Origin: an uncultured Caldilineaceae bacterium
GTDB lineage: Bacteria > Chloroflexota > Anaerolineae > Caldilineales > Caldilineaceae
Direction of reading: 5' to 3'
Length of the DNA: 64,000 nucleotides
Assembly: GCA_951813625.1 (NCBI GenBank)
Contig: CATOTS010000019.1
Span: 1 to 64,000, forward strand
The notes under the pieces are model-generated. The model was not told the origin of the DNA and did no database searches. It was given only the letters and a program-made list of their open reading frames with translations. Positions 37,674-45,573 of the stretch are shown in pieces. The position numbers and the translations under genes were made by a program. Numbering within the stretch: the first letter of the stretch is position 1; every line of letters begins with the position of its first letter.

Positions 37674-38265
37674 CGTTCGGCCCTGCGGCCCTCCCTTGTG
37701 CGGGGGGACTCCCCCCGCAACGCCCCCCCTGACACCCCTCCACCCGCCGCCGGGTGTGGCGTCATTGCGACCCTGTGCAACCTGCGGCCCAGCCCCCGCC
37801 ACCGTGCGTGCGCAATTCCCGCCTGTCGCCAACGCGCCGCGTGCCTACACGGCCGTGAGTGCGCGTCCCCTGCCACTCGCGCGTCCGACCGGCGCGCACC
37901 GCACCCTGCAGTTCCTGCCCCCTAACCCCTGCCCCCTGTCCCCTGCAGTTCCGGCCCTCCCTTGTGCGGGGGGACTCCCCCCGCAACGCCCCCCTGACAC
38001 CCCTCCACCCGCCGCCGGGTGTGGCGTCATTGCGACCCTGCGCAACCCGCGGCCCATCGCCCCGCCACCGTGCGTGCGCAATTCCAGCCTGTCGCCAACG
38101 CGCCGCGTGCCTTTGCGGCCGTGAGTGCGCGTCCCCTGCCACTCGCGCGTCCGACCGGCGCGCACCGCACCCTGCAGTTCCTGCCCCCTAACCCCTGCCC
38201 CCTGTCCCCTGCAGTTCCGGCCCTCCCTTGTGCGGGGGGACTCCCCCCGCAACGCCCCCCTGACA
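37674..38265. repeat. 266-bp tandem repeat array carrying the double-hairpin core
   Basis: Cores D, E and F are spaced at exactly 266 nt (TTGTG at 37696, 37962, 38228). Each unit runs core, then ACACCCCTCCACCC, a unit-specific GC-rich stretch (GCCACCGTGCGTGCGCAATTC, CAACGCGCCGCGTGCC), then the C4/C5 tract and CTGCAGTT before the next core. Long frames here are by-products of the composition and show no protein-like conservation. The 37228-38351 gap has no gene I can support. Confidence 0.9.
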
Positions 38266-38358
38266 CCTCTCCACCCACGCCGTGTAGTGCGCGAAACAAG
38301 GCGTCCGCCACCGCCAACTGTCCCCCCCTTCAGTTCCTCGTAACTAAGAACGTAACTA

Positions 38359-39546
38359 CTAAGCCTGAGAGGTGTGAGGGAGGAAGGGTTGGTCAAGGAA
38401 GGCGTTGTAGATTGCATCAATGGCGTTGAGGCCGTGTTTACGAACTGTAGAGATATAGGAACGTATTGCACAGAAGAGATGAGCGCCGTCTGGCGTACGG
38501 AAGCAGCCGGAGACTTTCTGTTGGACCTCAATCATGCGCACGTCGCGTTCGGCGAGGTTGTTGTCGAAGGAGATGCGGAAGTCATACATGAAGGCTAAGA
38601 CGCCGGCCTTATGTTTGTGTAAGCGGTCGAGCAGGTTTTTGGGCGGCGACTGTTTGGGTCGGCCGACCGGTCTGGGTTTGGTCTTTGCTGCGCAGGGGTT
38701 GTCGGCAAAGCCTTGGTCAATGAGCGCATCGTACTGTGTCGCGTAGTCGGCCAAGCGGTCTGGTGGCAAGGCAGAATGCAGTGCTGAAGTCGATGCGACT
38801 TCGGCTTTGATGTCCAACAACAAACGTTCCATCTGCGCCGCCCAAGCTTGCGCGTATTGCTCGGCCACAAAGCGCAGTTCGCGCAGATGATGGACATTGC
38901 AGAAACTATGCTGACAGTCGGTAAACTTGAGGTAGGAGCGCCAGTGGTCATGCAGAGCAACGCCCTTGAAGTGGGGCAGGATGCCTCCGCCTTGCATAGC
39001 GACATGCCCCCGTTTGTCGTGAACGTGGTAGTGGGTCAGCTTCTCTGTGCTGGCCACGTGCAACCATTGCAAGCAACCATCGACACGCAAGCCACTCTCG
39101 TCGAAATGGACGACAGGAGCAGCGACCAGTTGTTGGCGAATCTGTTCCAGGCTTGCGTGCGTGCGGCTGGCAAGTTGGTGGGCGGCGGCGAGAACGACCG
39201 GCTCCGAAGGCGCATGACCGTAGAGCGCAGTCAGCAACTCTCTGATGCGCGCCAAGGGGATGAATTGTTGGCTGTACAGGTAGCAAGCGAGCGCTTTCAG
39301 ACGCGGACCATACTGGGTGGGTTGGGTCACGTGGGCGGGAAACGCGCCCTTCACGCACGTACCACAGCCAGGACACTGCTTCACCTCCGCCTGATGCTCT
39401 GTCACTTCGATGCTGGCCGGTGGGATATCGAATACCTGCCGTTTCATATGCCCTTGAACCGCTACGTCGGTCAGCTCTGTCTGGCAGTGCGGGCAACCCG
39501 TCAGCCCATGCACGACGACATGCTCCGGCTCCGCCACCTGCATCAA
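38359..39546 (-). CDS. IS66 transposase, catalytic part (copy 1)
   Basis: 395 aa. Zinc-finger-like CPHCQTEL and CPGCGTC, then the DDE core: VHFDESGLRVDG (D), VALHDHWRSYLKF (D) and NNLAERDVRMIE (E). The frame is the same as the N-terminal piece at 39568-39846; the two are parted by one TAA. ATG 39546 has AAAGGG nine nt upstream, so re-initiation is possible. Ends RQ-free with LPHTSQA. Confidence 0.88.
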   Translation of the reverse strand: MMQVAEPEHVVVHGLTGCPHCQTELTDVAVQGHMKRQVFDIPPASIEVTEHQAEVKQCPGCGTCVKGAFPAHVTQPTQYGPRLKALACYLYSQQFIPLARIRELLTALYGHAPSEPVVLAAAHQLASRTHASLEQIRQQLVAAPVVHFDESGLRVDGCLQWLHVASTEKLTHYHVHDKRGHVAMQGGGILPHFKGVALHDHWRSYLKFTDCQHSFCNVHHLRELRFVAEQYAQAWAAQMERLLLDIKAEVASTSALHSALPPDRLADYATQYDALIDQGFADNPCAAKTKPRPVGRPKQSPPKNLLDRLHKHKAGVLAFMYDFRISFDNNLAERDVRMIEVQQKVSGCFRTPDGAHLFCAIRSYISTVRKHGLNAIDAIYNAFLDQPFLPHTSQA

Positions 39547-39567
39547 GGTGCGCCCTTTGTGCCCGCG

Positions 39568-39846
39568 TTATCCACCACGCGGCCGCTGGCCAGACTTGCG
39601 CAAACTCTTGCGTCTGCCTTTCTTCAGCCCATCGCTGCTCGGCGGCTTGCCGCTATTGTGACTGTCTTTCGTCAGTTGATCCTGCAACTTCTGAATCAAC
39701 GCCTGCTGCGCAGCTATCTGTTCCTGCAGCCCCTGGATCAATGCCTGTTGCCCAGCCACCTGCTGACGCAACGCCTCGATCAACGCAAGGCTCTCTTGAT
39801 ATAGCTGCTCTATTTGCTCACGACTTGGTCTTATGCAATCACTCAT
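39568..39846 (-). CDS. IS66 transposase, N-terminal leucine-zipper part (copy 1)
   Basis: 92 aa beginning at ATG 39846: coiled coil EALRQQVAGQQALIQGLQEQ, then the family signature SHNSGKPPSSDGLKK and GQRPRGG. In other IS66 transposases the next residues are QPGHKG; here the glutamine codon position is TAA (39570-39568) and the frame goes on RGHKGRTL into the catalytic part. An upstream ATG at 40005 lies outside the element. Confidence 0.82.
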   Translation of the reverse strand: MSDCIRPSREQIEQLYQESLALIEALRQQVAGQQALIQGLQEQIAAQQALIQKLQDQLTKDSHNSGKPPSSDGLKKGRRKSLRKSGQRPRGG

Positions 39847-39890
39847 ACCATTTACTCTACTACATCCAAGAGAAATGGCTTCGTAGTTAC

Positions 39891-40240
39891 TCGAATTGTA
39901 AGAGAAGGACTGAAGTGCATCTCTACGGCGTTTTCCAATTGCGCGCGTCCAATAACATTTCCGGCGAGATGAAGGTTCCTCGCGTCGAAACGTAGTAGCG
40001 GGCATTGCAGTACGTCAAGCCGGTGGCGTCGGACGTCAGGGCAGTGAAAGTACGATCGATCCGCAGGAGGCCGGTGGCGGCTCGCTTGGTCCTGTAGCGT
40101 TATAGGCGCGGCTGTCTGTCGCGGCCTTTGCGCTGTCGGTGGTCAGCGAAGTGCTGCCGAGGTAGTCGCCGTGCAGACAGTAGAGGGTGGCAATGCGCAG
40201 GCCGATGCAGGAGAGGGGGAGAGGAGAGTGAAATCGCTGG
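39891..40240 (-). pseudogene. Rhs core fragment, truncated and frameshifted
   Basis: The minus strand encodes LRIATLYCLHGDYLGSTSLT, an Rhs/YD-repeat core signature, ending at a TGA (40038-40036). In another frame it continues LTSDATGLTYCNARYYVSTR and GTFISPEM, the usual end of the core, and is then cut by IS66 copy 1. It follows the immunity-like gene at 40256 directly. A near-identical copy is at 43383-43750. Confidence 0.75.
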
Positions 40241-40255
40241 AGAGAGGGCCTATTC

Positions 40256-41017
40256 CTACTTCTTCGAGCGCTTGCGGCCCTTACTCGGCCTGCGCCGCAC
40301 ATGTTCTACGCCAAAGTATTTCTGCACCTCTCGCACGACCGCCACAGGGCCGGTTCCCGCCAAACTGGGTGTTAGAACATAGAGACAGCCCCCATCATCC
40401 ATTTCTTCACACTTCCAGCCGGGAGCCTGCATAAGAAACTCTTTGCCCAACTTGTTCACATAGGCAGGACCAAAAAAATTTGCCCAATAGACATGTGGAA
40501 GTTTTAGTCTATCTACATCATCCCACGAGGTGTAACCTACCTTATCGTAACTGTTAAAAGTCAGGCGTTCGATCCAACCAAAGCTCGGCTGAAACTTTTG
40601 GTACAACTTTGAACTTAAGGAAAGGAAACGCTGTGAGTGACGCTCTGGGTCATCTTTTTTGCGCGAGAATACGTAACTGTTGCCAGCATCCGCATGGATC
40701 CAGCTTCTTTTCGCGCTGCACGCATCTGTTGCAGTCCACCCTATTTCGAAATTTAGCATAATAGCACTATGTTGATCCACGGCGAAAAACCCCAGATTGC
40801 GCAGTTCATAGGCGATAGACATCTTGTCCGAGGCGTCCTGATCGTAGTATCTCGAAATGAATGATAGATTATCAACTGTGCTTTTGTCGGGCCAAACTCT
40901 TATATTTATCGCTTTGAACCCTTCTTCCTGCACGGTATCAATAACTTGCTCCAAACCTCCGGGGCAGTTCACCCCGGGACATTCAAAGAATCTTGAAGTC
41001 GCCGCATTCCTTTCCAT
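40256..41017 (-). CDS. immunity-like protein of the Rhs array (paralogue 1)
   Basis: 253 aa, no TM or signal. Family not assigned. It is clearly homologous over most of its length to the protein at 43760 (shared WIERLTF, NFFGPAYV-KLGKEFL-QAPGW, DDGG-YVL-PS-AG, and an identical basic tail EHVRRRPSKGRKRSKK). The alternation with Rhs core fragments and an Imm26-like gene makes an immunity role the best inference. AAAGGA precedes ATG 41017. AT content is higher than in the core genome, suggesting transfer. No matching toxin remains. Confidence 0.7.
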   Translation of the reverse strand: MERNAATSRFFECPGVNCPGGLEQVIDTVQEEGFKAINIRVWPDKSTVDNLSFISRYYDQDASDKMSIAYELRNLGFFAVDQHSAIMLNFEIGWTATDACSAKRSWIHADAGNSYVFSRKKDDPERHSQRFLSLSSKLYQKFQPSFGWIERLTFNSYDKVGYTSWDDVDRLKLPHVYWANFFGPAYVNKLGKEFLMQAPGWKCEEMDDGGCLYVLTPSLAGTGPVAVVREVQKYFGVEHVRRRPSKGRKRSKK

Positions 41018-41184
41018 AAGAGATTTTCCTTTCGAATTGTAAGCAAATGGTAGCTACTAAGCCTGAGAGGTGTGAGGGAAGAATGGTTGGTCAAGGAAGG
41101 CGTTGTAGATGTCATCAATAGCGTTGAGGCCATGTTTACGCGCGGTAGAGATAAAGGAACGGGTAGTGGTCACAAGGTAAGTGG

Positions 41185-41909
41185 TTAGGGCAAGGAGTAC
41201 ATTGCCAGGTTGTGGTCAATGATAAACCAGTTGGTGACCATATGGTGGTAAGCATCGCTCTTGGAGAATGAGAGTGTTTTGCGAACATAGCGTGCCTGCC
41301 TTTGGCGCAATGTACAATACCAACACTGCATATGGGAGAGTTCTCCGCTCTCTTCGCCGACTGCGCAATGGTTCTCCTTGGGCAGCGCTTGATACGCATT
41401 CCAGAAGTCGCTATAGGAGAGACATCGGCGGTATGTAATCGGGACCTTGGCCCATAGGCGGCGACAACTCTGTTGGCTACGGTCAGCGATCACAAAAGCC
41501 ACGGTCCGACGCGTTCGACGACACATGACGGTCCACAGCCAGCGTTTGTTGCGCCGTGTGCGCACAAAACTCCAGGCCTCATCGATTGCGAGCAGGTCAT
41601 CGGGCTGGGCAGGCAACAAAGTTGCTCGGAGCGGCGGCAAGGTTGCCACATGCGCTCGAATCCAGCGGGCAATCGTGTGACGATGAACAGCAAACAACCG
41701 ACTCAGTCCGCACAGGCTGATGCGTTCCTGGTAGGCTCTCAGGATGAGGCGCTTCTCTTTTTTTTCGCCTCTCGCTTGGATTCCAAAACCCGATACGCAT
41801 TGCACTCTTTACAGTGATATTGCTTCTGACCAAGCCGGTTGCTCCCATTCTTGACGATATTCGTGCTCCCGCACACGCGACAACTGTAGGTGATCGTTTT
41901 CTGTATCAT
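41185..41909 (-). CDS. IS1-family transposase (InsA-InsB via -1 frameshift)
   Basis: The first frame starts at ATG 41909 and encodes a four-cysteine zinc finger (CRVCG, YHCKEC), running to a TGA soon after a stretch of eight A. A -1 slip there joins the second frame (EKRLILRAYQERISLCGLSR), which carries the HTH (VHRHTIARWIRAHV) and the catalytic core: LLAIDEAWSFVRT, SYSDFWNAYQA and SDAYHHMVTNWF. The fused product is about 240 aa, as in IS1. It ends at 41185. Confidence 0.85.
41758..41765 (-). promoter_or_regulatory. IS1 -1 frameshift slippery run
   Basis: Eight T on the plus strand read as GCG AAA AAA AAG on the minus strand, an A-AAA-AAG slippery site in the correct register for InsA-InsB fusion. 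Confidence 0.75.
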
Positions 41910-41931
41910 GCAACAATTCTACCACCACTTA

Positions 41932-43038
41932 CTATTCGACCACAACCAAGGAACGTATTGCATAGAAGAGATTAGCACCGTCTGGCGTACGGAAGCAGCC
42001 GGAGACTTTCTGCTGGACCTCAATCATGCGCACGTCGCGTTCGGCGAGGTTGTTGTCGAAGGAGATGCGGAAGTCATACATGAAGGCTAAGACGCCGGCC
42101 TTATGTTTGTGTAAGCGGTCGAGCAGATTTTTGGGCGGCGACTGTTTGGGTCGGCCGACCGGTCTGGGTTTGGTCTTTGCTGCGCAGGGGTTTTCGGCAA
42201 AGCCTTGGGCAATGAGCGCATCGTACTGTGTCGCGTAGTCGGCCAAGCGGTCTGGTAGCAAGGCAGAATGCAGTGCTGAAGTCGATGCGACTTCGGCTTT
42301 GATGTCCAACAACAAACGTTCCATCTGCGCCGCCCAAGCTTGCGCGTATTGCTCGGCCACAAAGCGCAGTTCGCGCAGATGATGGACATTGCAGAAACTA
42401 TGCTGACAGTCGGTAAACTTGAGGTAGGAGCGCCAGTGGTCATGCAGAGCAACGCCCTTGAAGTGGGGCAGGATGCCTCCGCCTTGCATAGCGACATGCC
42501 CCCGTTTGTCGTGGACGTGGTAGTGGGTCAGCTTCTCTGTGCTGGCCACGTGCAACCATTGCAAGCAACCATCGACACGCAAGCCACTCTCGTCGAAATG
42601 GACGACAGGAGCAGCGACCAGTTGTTGGCGAATCTGTTCCAGGCTTGCGTGCGTGCGGCTGGCAAGTTGGTGGGCGGCGGCGAGAACGACCGGCTCCGAA
42701 GGCGCATGACCGTAGAGCGCAGTCAGCAACTCTCTGATGCGCGCCAAGGGGATGAACTGTTGACTGTACAGGTAGCAAGCGAATGCTTTCAGACGGGGAC
42801 CATACTGCGTCGGTTGGGTCACGTGGGCGGGAAACGCGCCCTTCACGCACGTACCACAGCCAGGACACTGCTTCACCTCCGCCTGATGCTCTGTCACTTC
42901 GATGCTGGCCTGTGGGATATCGAATACCTGCCGTTTCATATGCCCTTGAACCGCTACGTCGGTCAGCTCTGTCTGGCAGTGCGAGCAACCCGTCAGCCCA
43001 TGCACGACGACATGCTTCGGCTGCGCCACCTGCATCAA
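41932..43038 (-). pseudogene. IS66 transposase catalytic part, copy 2, interrupted
   Basis: Same protein as at 38359 up to NLFYAIRS, after which the IS1-family element replaces the C-terminus (the frame runs into its terminal repeat). The missing end is encoded at 41050-41161. The active-site D, D and E are retained, but the protein lacks the last 30 or so residues. Confidence 0.85.
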
Positions 43039-43059
43039 GGTGCGCCCTTTGTGCCCGCG

Positions 43060-43338
43060 TTATCCACCACGCGGCCGCTGGCCAGACTTGCGCAAACTCT
43101 TGCGTCTGCCTTTCTTCAGCCCATCGCTGCTCGGCGGCTTGCCGCTATTGTGACTGTCTTTCGTCAGTTGATCCTGCAACTTCTGAATCAACGCCTGCTG
43201 CGCAGCTATCTGTTCCTGCAGCCCCTGGATCAATGCCTGTTGCCCAGCCACCTGCTGACGCAACGCCTCGATCAACGCAAGGCTCTCTTGATATAGCTGC
43301 ACTAATTGCTCACGACTTGGTCTTATGCAATCACTCAT
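43060..43338 (-). CDS. IS66 transposase, N-terminal part (copy 2)
   Basis: 92 aa, nearly identical to 39568-39846, ending at the same in-frame TAA (43062-43060). Confidence 0.8.
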   Translation of the reverse strand: MSDCIRPSREQLVQLYQESLALIEALRQQVAGQQALIQGLQEQIAAQQALIQKLQDQLTKDSHNSGKPPSSDGLKKGRRKSLRKSGQRPRGG

Positions 43339-43382
43339 ACCATTTACTCTACTACATCCAAGAGAAATGGCTTCGTAGTTAC

Positions 43383-43750
43383 TCGAATTGTAAGAGAAGG
43401 ACTGAAGTGCATCTCTATGTGCATCTCTACGGCGTTGTCCGATTGCGCGCGTTCAATGACATTTCCGGCGAGATGAAGGTTCCTCGCGTCGAAACGTAGT
43501 AGCGGGCATTGCAGTACGTCAAGCCGGTGGCGTCGGACGTCAGGGCAGTGAAAGTACGATCGATCCGCTGGAGGCCGGTGGCGGCTCGCTTGGTCCTGTA
43601 GCGTTATAGGCGAAGCTGTCTGTCGCGGCCTTTGCGCTGTCGGTGGTCAGCGAAGTGCTGCCGAGGTAGTCGCCGTGCAGACAGTAGAGGGTGGCAATGC
43701 GCAGGCCGATGCAGGAGAGGGGGAGAGGAGAGTGAAATCGCTGGAGAGCG
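43383..43750 (-). pseudogene. Rhs core fragment, second copy
   Basis: Near-identical to 39891-40240: LHGDYLGSTSLTTDSAKAA, then after a stop LTSDATGLTYCNARYYVSTR, then cut by IS66 copy 2. An extra ATGTGCATCTCT duplication lies close to the IS end. It directly follows the immunity-like gene at 43760. Confidence 0.75.
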
Positions 43751-43759
43751 GGCCTATTC

Positions 43760-44497
43760 CTACTTCTTCGAGCGCTTGCGGCCCTTACTCGGCCTGCGCC
43801 GCACATGTTCGACGCTGAAGTAGCTCTGCACCTCCCGCACGAACGCGACAGGGCTTCTTCCCGCCACGCTGGGTGACAGGACATAGGCCAGCCCTCCGTC
43901 ATCAAGCTCCTCAACCTGCCAGCCTGGGGCCTGTATGAGAAACTCCTTGCCTAGCTTCTCCACATAAGCAGGCCCAAAAAAGTTGGTCCAGTAGATATGC
44001 GGGAGTCCAAGTTTCTCCACATCTTCCCACGTGGTGTAGCCTGCCTTCTCTGGATTCCAGAAGGTGAGCCGTTCGATCCAACCATACCGCGGCCTAACTG
44101 TTCGATACAGCCGCTTGCCCAGGTGGAGAAAGCCCTGTGAATGGTGTTCCGGATTCTCGCCAAGCGCATCTGGGCAGTAGGCATGAATCCAAGAACGTTC
44201 GGTGCTGCCTGTATCCGACACTGTCCAACCAAGACTAAACGCCAGACTGATTTCGATATCATCGTCCGCAACGAGGAATTCCAGGCTGTGTCGCTCATAT
44301 GCGCTGGGCATGTTCTCGCGTGCTTCCTGGTTGTAGCGTGGTGTCGAAAACACTATTTCGCCGTCGTTGGGCCAAACTCGGACTCCAATTATATTCAGTC
44401 CAAAATCTTGGACAGTTTCTAGAATCTGTTCCAAGCTGCCGTCCTCTCCCAATTGGGCACAGTCAAAAAGTAAAAGGTTTACCGGAGTGTTGCCCAT
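43760..44497 (-). CDS. immunity-like protein of the Rhs array (paralogue 2)
   Basis: 245 aa, paralogue of the protein at 40256. ATG 44497 has AAAGGAG eight nt upstream (an ATG at 44518 precedes that site). Conserved segments: GWIERLTFWNPEKAGYTTWE, NFFGPAYVEKLGKEFLIQAP, ELDDGGLAYVLSPSVAGRSP. The last 51 nt of the gene match the paralogue exactly, whereas the body has diverged, pointing to recombination or a conserved cassette junction. An Rhs remnant lies both before and after it. Family not assigned; the immunity role is inferred. Confidence 0.7.
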   Translation of the reverse strand: MGNTPVNLLLFDCAQLGEDGSLEQILETVQDFGLNIIGVRVWPNDGEIVFSTPRYNQEARENMPSAYERHSLEFLVADDDIEISLAFSLGWTVSDTGSTERSWIHAYCPDALGENPEHHSQGFLHLGKRLYRTVRPRYGWIERLTFWNPEKAGYTTWEDVEKLGLPHIYWTNFFGPAYVEKLGKEFLIQAPGWQVEELDDGGLAYVLSPSVAGRSPVAFVREVQSYFSVEHVRRRPSKGRKRSKK

Positions 44498-44689
44498 AGG
44501 AGGAGCTCCTTTCGTCATGAAAAAATCGCTTACGCGTTCGTAGGTGACTCATGCAAAAAGCGCCAATCTGTGTACGGACGACTACTCAATTTGCGGGAGA
44601 GAAGCTCGTGCTCTGGTCAGAACCGGCTGCATCCGTCTGGATGCACCTTGCCTTTCCCATTTCGTGGTCCAGTCACTGGGACAATCCAA

Positions 44690-44870
44690 AATGACCTGTC
44701 TAAGCTGGCTGTCGCGGCCCCTGTGCCGTCGGTTGTCAGCGAGGTGCTGTCGAGGTGCTGTCGAGGTGGTCGCCGTGCAGGTGGAAGAGGTCGCTGCCGC
44801 GCTTGGCCGCAATGCGTATGCTGCCGAAGGTGTAGTGACGAGAGAGGGTTACGTAGAGAATAACGCTGCC
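44690..44870 (-). pseudogene. Rhs core fragment, third, distinct copy
   Basis: Encodes YTFGSIRIAAKRGSDLFHLH and GDHLDSTS, then after a break TSLTTDGTGAATASL, an Rhs core. An 11-bp tandem duplication (GAGGTGCTGTC at 44741-44751 and 44752-44762) causes the frameshift. About 160 nt to the next immunity-like gene contain no toxin domain. It lies between the Imm26-like gene and the immunity-like gene at 43760. Confidence 0.7.
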
Positions 44871-44924
44871 TTTAAGGTGCGTTGCTAGCCAACATCAGAA
44901 TCCCAAGGGGATATCGACCAGGCG

Positions 44925-45425
44925 CTACAATTGCCCAAGAATCTTTGTCAATATGATCTCGATTGCTTCTGCTCCGTCTGTTCCATCACCTGGTAAGCCA
45001 ATCAAGTCACTACCCGGACGGACAGTTTCACGCCAAGTACTTTGATCTCCAGGATCTTCCTGATCATACTCGACAAGGACTCCTCTTTCTTCCGGGTACA
45101 ACGGATCTACCCTTGCGAAAGTAGGGATTGGCCACTTGCCACGCTCAAAAGATGGCGACACCTCTCCAATCAAGGGCCACTTCCCTTCGATAATGTGCAG
45201 GTCGCCAAACCATCCAACATAGATCGCATCGGAAGGCCCCAGGCGCTCCGTATCGACATCAACCGGAACTTGGGAATAGACAGATGCAAAGAAGTAACCC
45301 AGCCCTCCATTTGTCCGATATCCGCCCCGTACGATGTTGCCTAAGGCATACCCTCCTCCTTGCAAGGTCACGGCAAACCACTGCCCTTCGTCGTACCTGA
45401 TAGGTCGTTTTCGCTCTCGCTTCAT
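44925..45425 (-). CDS. Imm26-like immunity protein
   Basis: 166 aa from ATG 45425, which has AAAGGAG upstream. The pattern IRYDEGQWFAVTLQGGGYAL, GYFFASVY, DAIYVGWFGDLHIIEGKWPL and LVEYDQE matches my knowledge of immunity family 26, cognate to polymorphic-toxin nucleases. It lies between IS66 copy 3 and an Rhs core remnant. No toxin gene is adjacent, so it is an orphan immunity gene. Confidence 0.75.
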   Translation of the reverse strand: MKRERKRPIRYDEGQWFAVTLQGGGYALGNIVRGGYRTNGGLGYFFASVYSQVPVDVDTERLGPSDAIYVGWFGDLHIIEGKWPLIGEVSPSFERGKWPIPTFARVDPLYPEERGVLVEYDQEDPGDQSTWRETVRPGSDLIGLPGDGTDGAEAIEIILTKILGQL

Positions 45426-45573
45426 CAATTGAACTCCTTTGACGCTCTCATTCCTCCACACATCTGCGCATTTATATGGCTTTTCAGGTTGTTTGGATAA
45501 GAATAATCAATACGGCATTGTCCCGGACTCCCTCAGTTTTCGTTCTGCCTCAATATACATCTCACGATGACGA

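Larger units (their letters stand above)
38352..39890 (-). mobile_element. IS66-family element, copy 1
   Basis: 1539 bp, ends GTAACTACTAAGCC on the left and, inverted, GTAACTACGAAGCC on the right; GTAA tips are typical of IS66. It carries only the TnpC-type transposase, split by an in-frame TAA, and no tnpA or tnpB. The left flank is the GC-rich repeat block, the right flank an Rhs remnant. The 8-bp flanks do not match, so the target duplication is lost or the copy has recombined. Confidence 0.9.
41162..41947 (-). mobile_element. IS1-family element nested in IS66 copy 2
   Basis: 786 bp. Ends GGTAGTGGTCACAAGGTAAG on the left and, inverted, GGTTGTGGTCGAATAGTAAG on the right. Flanked by an 8-bp direct repeat AAGGAACG (41154-41161 and 41948-41955). 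Rejoining the flanks restores the IS66 sequence seen in copy 3. The insertion is therefore recent and precise. Confidence 0.93.
41050..43382 (-). mobile_element. IS66-family element, copy 2, split by an IS1-family element
   Basis: Removing the IS1-family insertion (786 bp) and one 8-bp duplication leaves exactly 1539 bp, the length of copies 1 and 3. The left tip is GTAGCTACTAAGCC, the right inverted GTAACTACGAAGCC. The 12-mer TCGAATTGTAAG occurs at 41032-41043 and directly after the right end at 43383-43394, the likely trace of the original target site. The insert lies between an Rhs remnant and the start of the immunity-like gene at 41017. Confidence 0.9.

Noticed and set aside
37674..38265. 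CRISPR array
   Set aside because: Units are 266 nt and nearly identical throughout, with no short repeat/unique spacer pattern and no cas genes.
37449..38531. Several long frames through the 266-bp repeats
   Set aside because: They encode Arg/Gly/Pro-rich repeated text created by the DNA repeat, without start signals.
38848..39804. 318-codon frame antisense to the IS66 transposase, repeated in all three copies
   Set aside because: It is present only because the transposase is repeated; no independent support.
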